64,000 bases of DNA from SMYC01 sp965197495 (GTDB lineage Bacteria; Acidobacteriota; Vicinamibacteria; Marinacidobacterales; SMYC01), in NCBI GenBank assembly GCA_965197495.1, contig OZ240210.1, forward strand, positions 4,464,001 through 4,528,000, given 5' to 3'. A program made the position numbers and the translations under genes. The stretch's first letter is position 1. Every line of letters begins with the position of its first letter. This document shows, piece after piece, positions 29,630-38,553 of the stretch. Below the pieces are notes generated by a model. That model had not been told where the DNA came from. It made no database searches and saw nothing but the letters and a program-made list of their open reading frames with translations.

Positions 29630-31156
29630 ATGGTTCAAGAGAATAGGGTTCAACCGTTTGAGGCTCCGGTTAGATGTCATGGGGTTCGCGTCACGGGGTT
29701 AGCGTCGCCCGGATGGTTGAGCGTGGGTATCCGCCTGATCACCTTGTTGATGGTGATTGCCGTTCCTACCGCCGTGGCGGCGCAACAACCCACGGAGCTA
29801 ATCATCCGTAACGGCGTCATCGTGAACGCGGATGGACGGACCGAGGGGGACCTGCGAATCCGGGACGGAACGATTGCCGAGATCGGCCGCAACCTGGTCG
29901 CGGGGCCCGGCGCCCGAGAGATCGACGCCACCGGGTTGCTCGTCCTTCCCGGCGGCATCGATCCTCATACCCATCTCGGTGGCAACGACGACTATACGAG
30001 CGGCTCGGCCGCGGCGCTCGCGGGCGGAGTCACCACGATCTCGAACCAGGTGCCTGCGAGGCCGGGTGAAGACCTGACCGCCGTGGTGGAGCGGGCGGCC
30101 GAGCTCGTCCGCGCTCAAGCCATCGCCGACATCTTCATCCACCCGATCATCCTCGACCCGGAGGCGGAAAGCCGCGAGGGAATGCAGGCGTTAGTGGACC
30201 AGGGTCAGCCCAGCGTCAAGGTCCGCCTCCATCGTGGAGCGTTCACCACGAATCCTTTCGGCTATCAGATGGGGCTTGCCAATGCGGCCGCGGCTGGCGT
30301 CTTGACCATGGTGCACTGCGAAGATGGCCCGATCAACGATACGAGAGCCAAGCATTTGATTGCCGAGGGGCGAGGCTCGATCGGCAACCTGATCGAGAGT
30401 CGGCCGGCAGTGTCGGAAGAGATAGCGGCCCGCCGTGCCGTGGCAATGAGCGAGGCGACCGGGGCGCCGATGTACATCGTCCACCTCGCGGCAGAGCGGG
30501 CGTTGCGCGTGGCTGAGGAGGCCCAGAGTCGCGGCCTGCCTGTCTACGTCGAAACCCGTCCTGTTTATCTGCACTTCACTGCGGACGTGTACCAACAGCC
30601 CGACGCCGCGCTCTATCTCGGCGTGCCGCCCATACGCCCGCAGCGCGACCAGGATGCTCTCTGGGAGGGGATCGCGAAGGGTAGCGTTCATGTGGTCGGC
30701 ACGGATCACGTTGCGTACACACGGGAGGAAAAGCTCGATCCGTCCCAGACAGTGGGCCAGGGCAATTTCCGTGGGGGCATGCCCAACCTGCAGGAGTACC
30801 TGCCGATGCTGTACTCGGAGGGCGTCCGGACGAAACGCATCACGCTCGAGCGGTTCGTCGCGGTGACGGCAACGAACCCAGCGAAGTTGTTCGGGCTCTA
30901 CCCCCGCAAGGGGACGGTCGCGGTCGGCTCCGATGCGGATCTTGCGCTCTGGGATCCGAACGAGACCCGCACGATTCGCGATGAGGACATGCTCTCGCGT
31001 TCCGGATTCTCGGTTTACGCCGGCTGGGAGGTGACTGGCTGGCCACGCATAACGATCCGCCGTGGCGAGGTGGTCTACGAGGACGGCAAGGTAACGGGCA
31101 AGGCTGGCAGCGGACAGTTGGTGCCCCGGCAACGGTGGCAACGGCCCACCCTGTAA
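29630..31156 (+). CDS. D-hydantoinase / dihydropyrimidinase-like amidohydrolase, exported
   Basis: 508 residues. I prefer ATG 29630 (behind GAGGGAGA) over the in-frame ATG 29567, which lacks a site. A hydrophobic segment IRLITLLMVIAVPTAVAAQQ at about 37-56 acts as a signal or anchor after an unusually long N-terminal stretch. Cyclic-amidohydrolase motifs: DPHTHLGG (HxH), SVKVRLHRG (candidate carboxylated Lys), MVHCEDG, YIVHLAAERA (His ligands) and GTDHVAYTREEK (Asp). It ends with the normal KGTVAVGSDADLALWDP beta-sandwich return. The family opens hydantoin or dihydropyrimidine rings; the exact substrate is not readable. It heads a three-gene run with the alpha/beta hydrolase and the GWxTD gene (37- and 29-base gaps). 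Confidence 0.88.
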   Translation: MVQENRVQPFEAPVRCHGVRVTGLASPGWLSVGIRLITLLMVIAVPTAVAAQQPTELIIRNGVIVNADGRTEGDLRIRDGTIAEIGRNLVAGPGAREIDATGLLVLPGGIDPHTHLGGNDDYTSGSAAALAGGVTTISNQVPARPGEDLTAVVERAAELVRAQAIADIFIHPIILDPEAESREGMQALVDQGQPSVKVRLHRGAFTTNPFGYQMGLANAAAAGVLTMVHCEDGPINDTRAKHLIAEGRGSIGNLIESRPAVSEEIAARRAVAMSEATGAPMYIVHLAAERALRVAEEAQSRGLPVYVETRPVYLHFTADVYQQPDAALYLGVPPIRPQRDQDALWEGIAKGSVHVVGTDHVAYTREEKLDPSQTVGQGNFRGGMPNLQEYLPMLYSEGVRTKRITLERFVAVTATNPAKLFGLYPRKGTVAVGSDADLALWDPNETRTIRDEDMLSRSGFSVYAGWEVTGWPRITIRRGEVVYEDGKVTGKAGSGQLVPRQRWQRPTL

Positions 31157-31193
31157 TTCCGCTATCTCGAGGCTTCAGAGGAGGAGGTGAAAC

Positions 31194-32195
31194 GTGCGTT
31201 TTATTATCGGATTGGTTGCGGTAACCATAATACTGGCGGTTGTGGCGGTCTCCATGTGGCAGGAACCGACGGCCGACGCCCGAACGCAGGACTCGACACG
31301 ACCGGGGCTCACTGATAACAAAGATTATCGACATTCGCGGATCGATGTCGACGGGGTGAAAACGCATTACATCGAGGCCGGAGAGGGAGACCCATTTGTC
31401 CTGGTGCACGGAGCACTCGCTTGGTCATCCGCCGAGGCCAATTACGGCGAGGTCGTCGGCCCCCTGGGCAAGTCCTTCCACGCCATCGCAGTGGACATTG
31501 TAGGCTTCGGCCAGACGACGCCCCGAGGACCCGAGGACTACTCCGGCCAGGCTCAAGCAACTCTCCTCATACGTTTCATCGACGCGCTTGACGTCGGACC
31601 GGTCTTCTTGACCGGAAACTCCCATGGCGGATTCCTGACGCAGTACGTTGCCCACGAACGGCCCGACCTGGTCAGGAGGTTGATCATAACAAACAGTTTA
31701 AACGGGACGCATCCCATCCCTCCAGGCAGGGGGTTTATCTATGCGCCTGGAGGCCACCAATATCAAAGCCAGACGGTGGAGCAGATTAGAACAATGTTGG
31801 AACGATACTATAAACACAAAGACCTCGTAACGGAGGAGAGGGTCAAACTTGTTTACGATAATTACGTGAGAAACTACGAATACGCCGACAAGAGAGGCAA
31901 ATCGGCTTCTTACTCGGTGGAAGCCTCCAATGAGAACCTGAGCTACAAGGGGAAGCATATATCGGAGTGGGCCGGAGATCTCAAGATTCCCGTGCTGCTC
32001 CTGTGGAGCGAGCCTGGCTCGAGGATTGAGTGGGGCCTGTCTCACTTCTTCAAGGTTCCCGGTGCCGAAATGCACCTTTTCCCCTGGTCCGGGCACCATC
32101 TCTTCACCGATCAGAGCGAGAGATGGGTCCAGGTCGCGACCAACTGGCTAAAGAATAAGCCCGCCCGTCCCCCGACGTCGCCGGTAACCCAATGA
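31194..32195 (+). CDS. Alpha/beta hydrolase, membrane-anchored or exported
   Basis: 333 residues. The start is GTG 31194, eight bases behind a near-perfect GAGGAGGTGA; the paralogue at 34891 uses ATG at the same place. N-terminal signal/anchor IGLVAVTIILAVVAVSMW. Alpha/beta-hydrolase landmarks: oxyanion LVHGALAW, nucleophile elbow GNSHGGF (Ser), Asp region LLWSEPGSRIE (atypical: a Glu/Ser context where Asp is usual) and catalytic His in WSGHHLFTDQ. Substrate unknown; esters, epoxides or haloalkanes are all possible in this fold. About 70% identical by eye to 33911-34891, and a relic is at 15551-15820. Second gene of the hydantoinase operon. Confidence 0.87.
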   Translation: MRFIIGLVAVTIILAVVAVSMWQEPTADARTQDSTRPGLTDNKDYRHSRIDVDGVKTHYIEAGEGDPFVLVHGALAWSSAEANYGEVVGPLGKSFHAIAVDIVGFGQTTPRGPEDYSGQAQATLLIRFIDALDVGPVFLTGNSHGGFLTQYVAHERPDLVRRLIITNSLNGTHPIPPGRGFIYAPGGHQYQSQTVEQIRTMLERYYKHKDLVTEERVKLVYDNYVRNYEYADKRGKSASYSVEASNENLSYKGKHISEWAGDLKIPVLLLWSEPGSRIEWGLSHFFKVPGAEMHLFPWSGHHLFTDQSERWVQVATNWLKNKPARPPTSPVTQ

Positions 32196-32224
32196 TTCAG
32201 GATCTCCTGTCAAGGAGGTAGACT

Positions 32225-33793
32225 ATGTTTTTGTACACTTCACGGGGTATCGGGCTCGTGGTTTTGTTTGCCTTTTTCGGCGCCACCACGGTTTCGACTC
32301 TTCAAGCTGCGGACAAGCTGAGCAAGAAGGACAAACGGTGGCTGGAAGAAGAAGTCGCCGCCATCATCACCCAGCATGAAGCCGCCATGTTCAAGGACAT
32401 CTCCAAGGATGACCGCAAGCTTTTTAAAGAGCTCTTCTGGGCGCGGCGGGATCACAACCCCATGACTCCGGCAAACGAGGCCCAGCAAGCGTACGAACAG
32501 AGAGTTTCGTTTGTTAACAAGAACTTCGAGGTGCGTGGTCGCAAGGGAGCAGCCACCGACATGGGCAAGGTCTTCTTGCTTCTGGGAGATCCGACCGAGC
32601 GTGAGCAAAGTGGGGGGCGCGGCCGCGGTGATAGAAATCGGGCGGGGGATGGTAGTGGCGGCCGCGAAGACCCGGATCGCCGTCCCAGTGGCGGGGGTGG
32701 CCCTGGAGTTGGTACCGGTGGTGGACGCGGCGATAGTGGAAACCGAGCGCAGATGCAGACCTGGGTTTACACTCCAAATGAAGCGCTCGGGATCCCGAAC
32801 GGTCTCACCGTTCGCTTCCGCTCCCAGCAAAACCTCGGTTTCCAGATCATCCAATCCGACGAGCTGGAAGAGGCCCTGGAACGCTCCAAAACACGCTTCA
32901 TCAGGAACCCCTCTATCAACTATGAGCTCAATGCGGACGGACGTTTGATGAAGCTGGAGGGCAGGGCAGATCCCAACAGCCCGGCCAAGCTGATTCTCCA
33001 GGAGTTCCGCGACACCCGGATGGCTACCGAGGACATCCGCTTCGAACCTGACTTTGCCTTCTTCCAGTCCAATAGGGGCGACACCTATATCGCGATCTTG
33101 CTTTCCGTCGATGGAACCCCGCTTACCTGGAACGACAATGAAGCCGCGGTAGAGATCTTCTACAGCATCGAGGATGCAGACGGCTTCCCCATCAGCCAGA
33201 CCGAAGAGCCGGTAACCCTGGCCCAGTCACAACAGGGTCCGGTGACCGTGGAGCTTCCCATCCAGCTCCGACCGGGTGACTACACCGTCTACTTCGGAAT
33301 TCGTGATGTCGGCACCGAGACATACGGGACCCAGATCTTTCCACTCTCGGTACCCGACTTCACCCAGGATGAGCTCAAGCTTTCGACGACGGTGCTCTTC
33401 ACTGACGGCGAAAAGACGGACGATTTGGTCCCGCAAATCGGAAAAGCCTTCCTTGTTGGCGAGTACCATTTCATTCCTAAACAGGGCACGAGCTTTGCGA
33501 AAACAGATGCGATCAGGGCCGTCTTCAACGTTTACGGGTATGGTATCCCCGACGGCGCCGATCCCAACCTCACGATGCAGTTCGTCTTCTCCCAGGACGG
33601 AGCCAGACGAGGCCAGACGAAAAATTCTCCAGTCCCGGCATCTTCCGTGGTTGCCATCGGAGTCATGGACGTTCCGCTTTCGAGCTTTGAACCCGGTAAA
33701 TACAGCGTTCAGCTACGGGTGACGGATCACGTCAAGAACGAGGTCGTCACCGAAGACATCGCCTTCGAGATCGTGGGGGACGAAAGCCGGTAG
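32225..33793 (+). CDS. GWxTD-domain protein, exported
   Basis: 522 residues with a signal peptide (IGLVVLFAFFGATTVSTLQA). The GWxTD domain is recognisable: LFWARRDHNPMTPANEAQQAYEQRV, then KGAATDMGKVFLLLGDPTE, where the Trp of the name motif is Ala. Directly after it comes a ~45-residue Gly/Arg/Asp-rich low-complexity insert (about 138-180), then QTWVYTPNE and a beta-rich C-terminal half that reads as two immunoglobulin-like domains. The family is common in Acidobacteriota and Bacteroidota and has no settled function. Start ATG 32225 behind AAGGAGG. Last gene of the operon; a bidirectional hairpin follows. Confidence 0.82.
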   Translation: MFLYTSRGIGLVVLFAFFGATTVSTLQAADKLSKKDKRWLEEEVAAIITQHEAAMFKDISKDDRKLFKELFWARRDHNPMTPANEAQQAYEQRVSFVNKNFEVRGRKGAATDMGKVFLLLGDPTEREQSGGRGRGDRNRAGDGSGGREDPDRRPSGGGGPGVGTGGGRGDSGNRAQMQTWVYTPNEALGIPNGLTVRFRSQQNLGFQIIQSDELEEALERSKTRFIRNPSINYELNADGRLMKLEGRADPNSPAKLILQEFRDTRMATEDIRFEPDFAFFQSNRGDTYIAILLSVDGTPLTWNDNEAAVEIFYSIEDADGFPISQTEEPVTLAQSQQGPVTVELPIQLRPGDYTVYFGIRDVGTETYGTQIFPLSVPDFTQDELKLSTTVLFTDGEKTDDLVPQIGKAFLVGEYHFIPKQGTSFAKTDAIRAVFNVYGYGIPDGADPNLTMQFVFSQDGARRGQTKNSPVPASSVVAIGVMDVPLSSFEPGKYSVQLRVTDHVKNEVVTEDIAFEIVGDESR

Positions 33794-33832
33794 CGCACTC
33801 GGGACGCCCTGGCCCGGCAGCGGTTCGTCGCC

Positions 33833-33864
33833 GGGGGTCCAGGCCGTACTCGCCTGGGACCCCC
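33833..33864. terminator. Bidirectional terminator-like hairpin between convergent genes
   Basis: GGGGGTCCAGGC (33833-33844) pairs with GCCTGGGACCCCC (33852-33864), with one bulged base and a 7-base loop. It lies 40 bases after the GWxTD stop and 47 bases from the stop of the convergent hydrolase, so it can serve both. No clear T-run follows on either side. Confidence 0.6.
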
Positions 33865-33910
33865 ATTATCTATTCGGAGTACGGGCTGCGGTTGGCGACT
33901 TGAACTTCAC

Positions 33911-34891
33911 TCACGGGCTCGGGGGGCGGGGGGGTTCGTTCTGCAGCCACTCCGTCACTACCTGAACCCATCTCGCGCTCTGATCGGTGAAGAGATGGTG
34001 CCCGGACCAGGGAAGGATGTGCATCTCAGCACCGGGGACTCTGAAGAAGTGAGTCAGGCCCCACTCGACCCTCGAGCCAGGCTCGCTCCACATCAGCAGC
34101 ACGGGAATCTTGAGATCTCCGCCCCACTCCGATATATGCTTCCCCTTGTAGCTAAGGTTGTCATTGTAGCGTTCCACAGAGGGAAAAACCGCTCGGCTTC
34201 TCTTTTCCGAGTACTCGTAATTTCTCTGGTAGATGTCGTGAACGAGCTTGACCCTCTCCGCGGTGACAAGATCTTTATGTTTATAGTACCGTTCCAACAT
34301 CGTTCGAATCTGCTCCACCGTCTGGTTTTGTAATGGTCGTCTTCCGCCCTCACGCATTGGGGGCCGGTTGGAGCTCGTCCCGTTCAAACTGTTTGTTATG
34401 ACCAGCTTCTTGACTAGGTCCGGGCGTTCGTGGGCAACGTACTGCGTCAGGAATCCTCCGTGGGAGTTTCCGGTCAGGAAGACCGGTCCGACGTCAAGGG
34501 CGTCGATGAAACGGATGAGGAAATCTCCCTGAGCTTGGCCGGTGTAGTCCTGAGGTCCTCGGGGCGTGGTATAGCCCCAGCCTATGATGTCCGGCGCGAT
34601 GGCGTGGAAGTGTTTGCCAAGAGGGCCGATGACTTCACCGTGATTGACCTCGCTGGATGACCAAGCGAGTGCTCCATGCACCAGGACAAATGGGTCTCCC
34701 TCTCCAGCCTCGATGTAGTGCGTTCTCACGCCGTCAACATCGATCCATGAATGTCTATAATCCTTATTATCGGTGAGTTTCGGGAGTGTCGAGTCCTGTG
34801 CCCCTGCGTTGGCCTTCCCCTCCGACCAGATGGAAACCGCCGCGAGCGTAAACAATATGGTTGCCGCAGTCGAACCGATTCTAAAGCGCAT
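33911..34891 (-). CDS. Alpha/beta hydrolase (paralogue of 31194-32195)
   Basis: 326 residues with a signal/anchor (AATILFTLAAVSIWSEGKANAG). It has the same plan as its paralogue: LVHGALAWSS, nucleophile GNSHGGFLTQYVAHERPDLV, MWSEPGSRVEWGL, His in PWSGHHLFTDQ. It differs mostly in the cap region (NGTSSNRPPMREGGRRPLQN here). Start ATG 34891 follows AGGAGGTGAATC, the same leader as its paralogue. Thirteen bases separate it from the upstream M20-fold gene, so the two form an operon. The pair of copies flanking a GWxTD gene suggests local inverted duplication. Confidence 0.87.
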   Translation of the reverse strand: MRFRIGSTAATILFTLAAVSIWSEGKANAGAQDSTLPKLTDNKDYRHSWIDVDGVRTHYIEAGEGDPFVLVHGALAWSSSEVNHGEVIGPLGKHFHAIAPDIIGWGYTTPRGPQDYTGQAQGDFLIRFIDALDVGPVFLTGNSHGGFLTQYVAHERPDLVKKLVITNSLNGTSSNRPPMREGGRRPLQNQTVEQIRTMLERYYKHKDLVTAERVKLVHDIYQRNYEYSEKRSRAVFPSVERYNDNLSYKGKHISEWGGDLKIPVLLMWSEPGSRVEWGLTHFFRVPGAEMHILPWSGHHLFTDQSARWVQVVTEWLQNEPPRPPSP

Positions 34892-34904
34892 GATTCACCT
34901 CCTA

Positions 34905-36365
34905 TTAGCTCTGGTCGCTCGTTGCCTGGACATAGTTATCCAACATATCTACCATGTACTTTTCCGCGTCGGCCAGTCCGGCGATTTTACCATCTCCTTC
35001 AATGACCATGTACTCGTCAATGTTTCCGCGCCCTCCGCCCCCGATGACCCCACCTCGAATACAGGGCACCCCATATGTATTCGGAACGACCGTCCAGGGG
35101 CCACCGCCGGCTTGAATCGGCCAGATCACACTTTGCACCCGCCAATCCTGTAGGGTTTTGAGCGTCGATTGGACGGCCGGCTCAGAGACCGACGTTTGAG
35201 AATGGCTGAAGGCAGCAAACACTTTCAACTCGATGTCTGAGTAACCTTGTTTGTCCAAGTGGCGTCGTAGACAGCCGATGATCTCCTCAGGAGACATATC
35301 CACCACCAGCCGCATGTCGAGCGTCGCCGTGGCTCGATCAGGGATGATGTATGGGATCGTGGTCGTCTCCGGCCCCAGAAAGCCGCTCCGTAGGCCGGCG
35401 ATATTTAAGGTGGGTCCGTACAGGAAATTGATCAAGGGATCCATTCCCTCAGTGCCCCCTGTCGGCAGAGGGACATTATTGGCACCACCCAAGGGAAGCG
35501 CATCCCGCCAATCCCGGCCGGCAAAACGAGCGGCCAGCCTTTCCAGTAGCTCCTGCTCCTCGGCGGTCAAAGGCTTGCGATAGGTCCAAAGCTTCTCCAA
35601 CCCTTCGACCTTGCAACCCCGCCCGTGTTGGTCGGTCAGGGTAGCCAGGGCCTGGGCCAGACGAAAAGGCGGGCAATCTACCAGAGAAGCCGCCATACTG
35701 TGCAAGGTGTTGACCGGGCCCCGACCCCAACTGGAGCCGCTGGCGGTGAGCTCGACAACGACCATGCCTTTCAACCCCAGACCGAGGGAGACCGTTCCGC
35801 TGGCATCCTGAGTGCTGGCCGGGCAGAAGCTGGCTTGCACCTGCTTTAGACGATCATGGTAACGCTCCACAAAATCGTAGTAGCTAGGGCTACCCATGAT
35901 CTCTTCACCTTCTGCCAGAAACATGATATTGACCGGTAGCGTACCTTCGACTGCAATGATGGCAGCCAGGACATTGAGCCAGGCCGCATAGGGCCCCTTT
36001 GCCCCCATCGCCCCCCGACCCACCAGGACCTTGGGGTAAGGTCCCACCGAAACCAGCTCAGCTCCCCAGGGATCATAGTGCCAGTCACCCGCTTGGACGG
36101 TTCGGGTGTCGAACATGCAATAGCTATGGACCGTCAGAGGCGCCCCCGCATCGTAATAAGCCCACACACCCGGGTGGTACTGTCCTTCGATGACTTCTAC
36201 TTCCTGACAACCCAGATTCCGGTAGGATTTGGCGACCAATTCAGCGCATTCGCGCATTCCCAGATTGTCCCAACTAACGCTTTTCTGTCGTACCCATTGC
36301 TGGATATGAGAGATGTGCTCATCTTGATGATGATCGATGTAACGTTGGATTGCTTCACGATTCAA
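34905..36365 (-). CDS. M20-family metallopeptidase fold with degenerate metal site
   Basis: 486 residues, no signal peptide, so cytoplasmic. The fold matches M20 dipeptidases along its whole length (YHPGVWAYYDAG, GRGAMGAKGPYAAWL, FLAEGEEIMGSPSYYDFV, the lid domain with GGTEGMDPLINFLYGPTLNIAG, and TATLDMRLVVDMSPEEI). The usual ligands are altered: the His of H-x-D reads Met (MFDT), the bridging Asp before K-G-P reads Gly (GAMGAKGP), the second Glu of the E-E pair reads Ile, and the C-terminal H-x-x-x-E reads GNIDE. It may be a non-catalytic homologue or use another chemistry. The start is TTG 36365 behind AAGGGGA; no ATG fits. It precedes the hydrolase gene in an operon. Confidence 0.8.
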   Translation of the reverse strand: MNREAIQRYIDHHQDEHISHIQQWVRQKSVSWDNLGMRECAELVAKSYRNLGCQEVEVIEGQYHPGVWAYYDAGAPLTVHSYCMFDTRTVQAGDWHYDPWGAELVSVGPYPKVLVGRGAMGAKGPYAAWLNVLAAIIAVEGTLPVNIMFLAEGEEIMGSPSYYDFVERYHDRLKQVQASFCPASTQDASGTVSLGLGLKGMVVVELTASGSSWGRGPVNTLHSMAASLVDCPPFRLAQALATLTDQHGRGCKVEGLEKLWTYRKPLTAEEQELLERLAARFAGRDWRDALPLGGANNVPLPTGGTEGMDPLINFLYGPTLNIAGLRSGFLGPETTTIPYIIPDRATATLDMRLVVDMSPEEIIGCLRRHLDKQGYSDIELKVFAAFSHSQTSVSEPAVQSTLKTLQDWRVQSVIWPIQAGGGPWTVVPNTYGVPCIRGGVIGGGGRGNIDEYMVIEGDGKIAGLADAEKYMVDMLDNYVQATSDQS

Positions 36366-36469
36366 TTTGGATTCCCCTTTTCGACTACATTCAGGTAATT
36401 GCAGACCTCTCTATCGTACCCCGTCCTTCGGGATGAGCACTACCACACTGGGGCCCAACAGGTTCCTCG

Positions 36470-36718
36470 TTGGCCGCTCGCTTCTTCTTTACCGATGCCA
36501 TCGGAGTGAAGGTCTCGTTCTTCGGGCCCGGCGGCTCTCGACGAGGGATGCCGACGGGGCGTCTGGGCGGTGAGCCGGCCCTCAACGCCGCCTGGGCCTT
36601 CCGCAACGGCGTGCCCGAGCAGGATGCTCTGAAGATGCTGACGCTCAACGCCGCCGAGATGTTCGACATGGAGGCCCACATCGGCAGCATCGACGTAGGT
36701 AAAGACGCCGACTTCGGA
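36470..36718 (+). pseudogene. C-terminal fragment of an amidohydrolase
   Basis: Codons read GVKVSFFGPGGSRRGMPTGRLGG, then EPALNAAWAFRNGVPEQDALKMLTLNAAEMFDM, then SIDVGKDADF, closely matching the end of domain 2 of the gene at 23359-25860. Both ends are cut: nothing similar precedes 36470, and at 36718 the sequence joins a minus-strand fragment of another amidohydrolase. Not functional. Confidence 0.85.
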
Positions 36719-36719
36719 A

Positions 36720-36964
36720 GCGCCGATACTCCAGAGGGTGCCCATTCAGGATCACAATGTCGGCAACCTTCCCTTTTTCCAGGGGTATTTCCCGGTGTGA
36801 TGAGATAGGTGGTCAGTCCGAGCTCACGCATGACCTTCCAGTTCGGCATGGTGGGATCGATGTTGTAGCGGGGGTCGGCGTCCGGGGTCATGGGATGAGA
36901 TGGCTCGTCGGCCAAGAAATCGGTTCGGGTGTTGCCCCACCAGGGCACCACGGTTCTTCCAAAC
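36720..36964 (-). pseudogene. Internal amidohydrolase fragment, opposite strand
   Basis: Minus-strand codons from about 36955 read TRTDFLADEPSHPMTPDAD, DPRYNIDPTMPNW and VMRELGLTTYLITPGNTPG, the equivalent of the domain-2 core of 23359-25860 (VPEMDARFAFDPWF...ITPGI). After a frame change, the last 65 bases read GKVADIVILNGHPLEYRRF, the usual C-terminal return of such enzymes, so about 200 residues are deleted between. It meets the plus-strand fragment head-on near 36718. Confidence 0.7.
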
Positions 36965-37204
36965 GCCGCCGTGACTCGCCCCGAAATAGAAGACGAGATC
37001 GCCGACGACCGCCGGCGCCCGGCCCCCTCGATGCGGGCCGATCTCACGCTCCAGCGCGGTCAGGAAGTCGGCACCCACCTGCGGGTACTCCCCTGAGGTC
37101 CGTGCCTCTTGCTGGCTGGCCCCAAGACTGGCGATCCCCAGGGCCAGCGTTCCAACCGCTAATCCCACAGCCAGAAGTCGCCTGGTTGTCGTCTCGGATC
37201 TCAT
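36965..37204 (-). pseudogene. N-terminal fragment of a sortilin-like gene
   Basis: It starts at ATG 37204 with the same AGAGGAGTGGC leader as the intact gene at 19021 and reads a matching signal peptide (RRLLAVGLAVGTLALGIASLGASQ), YPQVGADFLTALE-REIGPHRGGRAPAVVGD and LVFYFGASHGGVWK. In-frame gaps remove one Trp codon and four codons (PEDP). After GGVWK the sequence continues into an amidohydrolase piece in another frame. It shows that a further sortilin-like gene once stood here. Confidence 0.85.
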
Positions 37205-37327
37205 AAGCCACTCCTCTCTGCCGTATCTCTGAAGCAGCTGGCAATATTTCCAGCAGACCTCGGCGCTTCTCCCGGAAGGCCGCGGCAGGTCATCTTGAGC
37301 CGCTCCGCCGTGAACTTACGAACCAGA

Positions 37328-38536
37328 TCACTGAGGCGCTTTGCGCTGACGCTCACGAGGTTCCGTTTTTTCCGCAGCACCAACTGACAGGGATTCAATG
37401 AAATGCCGAATTCTCACGAGGGCTTCGGTCACTCGCTCTTCGGGTTGGACTAGGGAGATACGAACGTAGCCCTGCCATTGAGCTCCAAACGCGTTGCCCG
37501 GAAACAGAAGCACCCGGGTTTCGAGGAGAAGGCGCCGGCAAAATTCGTCGGCGGGAAGACCGTAACGCGATATGTCAGCCCAGACGAAGAACGCTCCGCC
37601 GGGGCGGCTGTAGGGAATGTTCATCGCATCCAGTCCCTGCATCATGACCTTGCGACGTCCCGCGAGGGTACGGAGACTCTCTCGGGTGACATCCTGAGGC
37701 CCGGTGAGAGCCGCTAGCCCGGCGCATTGCGAGAAAAGCGGACAGGGCCCGGAAATAACCTCCTTCAGACGCGCTATGCCATCGACGAACGCGGGTGGGC
37801 CAATGAGGTACCCGACGCGGAAGCCGGTCATCGCATAGGTTTTCGAAAAAGCGGAGAGCGTCACGGCCCGTTCACGCATACCTTCACATTGAACAACCGA
37901 CAGGAACGCGGCACCGTCGTAGATCTGTCCTTCGTAAACCTCGTCCGAGACGACGACAAGTCCCGTCTCGCGCGCTACCTCCGCAATTTCGAGAACACCT
38001 TCCCGCGGGACCAGGGCGCCGGTGGGATTGCTGGGGTTCGGGAAGATGAGGAGCTTTGCGGATCCTGCGCGGGCGCGAAGCTCTTTGGATTCGAGCTCGA
38101 AATCGTGCTGCCGGTCCGTCGGCACGATCACGATCCGGCCTCCGGCGGCCTCGACGGCCTGGTCGTAGGAGGAGTACCTCGGGTCGGGCACGAGCACGGC
38201 GTCACCGGGGTTGACGAGCGCCAGCACGGTCAGGAACAGCCCCTCCTGGGCTCCATTCGTGATGAGAATCTCCGCTTCAGGATCGAAAACGATGCCTTTG
38301 TCCTTCTGGTAGCGCGCCGCCACCGCCGCGCGGAGGGGTTTTAGACCGCGTGGATCTAAGGACGATTTATGCTTCGCTATCTCCCGCATGGCGTCTCGGA
38401 TGATGTGAGGCGCTGTATCGAGATCGGGGTCGCCGATACCGAGCGCGATCACATCGCTCAGCGTGGCTGACATCTGCATGAGGCTGTAGCGACTCTGGGT
38501 TGCTCGTTCACCGGGCGAAGCGACCGGATTCTCCAT
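37328..38536 (-). CDS. PLP-dependent aminotransferase class I/II
   Basis: 402 residues. I place the start at ATG 38536 (MENPVASPGERATQSRY), preceded by an AG-rich leader; the frame stays open further up but overlaps the preceding gene. Full fold-type I set: IALGIGDPDLDTAPHI, ITNGAQEGLF, FPNPSNPTGA (Asn), SDEVYEGQIY (Asp/Tyr), Schiff-base Lys in SAFSKTYAMTGFRVGY, and YVRISLVQP (carboxylate Arg). It belongs to the aspartate aminotransferase/LL-diaminopimelate aminotransferase-like group, substrate unknown. It begins 18 bases after the stop of a degenerate aminotransferase gene and is probably co-transcribed with it. The start of the sortilin-like relic lies 123 bases beyond its 3' end. Confidence 0.87.
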   Translation of the reverse strand: MENPVASPGERATQSRYSLMQMSATLSDVIALGIGDPDLDTAPHIIRDAMREIAKHKSSLDPRGLKPLRAAVAARYQKDKGIVFDPEAEILITNGAQEGLFLTVLALVNPGDAVLVPDPRYSSYDQAVEAAGGRIVIVPTDRQHDFELESKELRARAGSAKLLIFPNPSNPTGALVPREGVLEIAEVARETGLVVVSDEVYEGQIYDGAAFLSVVQCEGMRERAVTLSAFSKTYAMTGFRVGYLIGPPAFVDGIARLKEVISGPCPLFSQCAGLAALTGPQDVTRESLRTLAGRRKVMMQGLDAMNIPYSRPGGAFFVWADISRYGLPADEFCRRLLLETRVLLFPGNAFGAQWQGYVRISLVQPEERVTEALVRIRHFIESLSVGAAEKTEPRERQRKAPQ

Positions 38537-38553
38537 GGTCTCTACTCTTCTCT

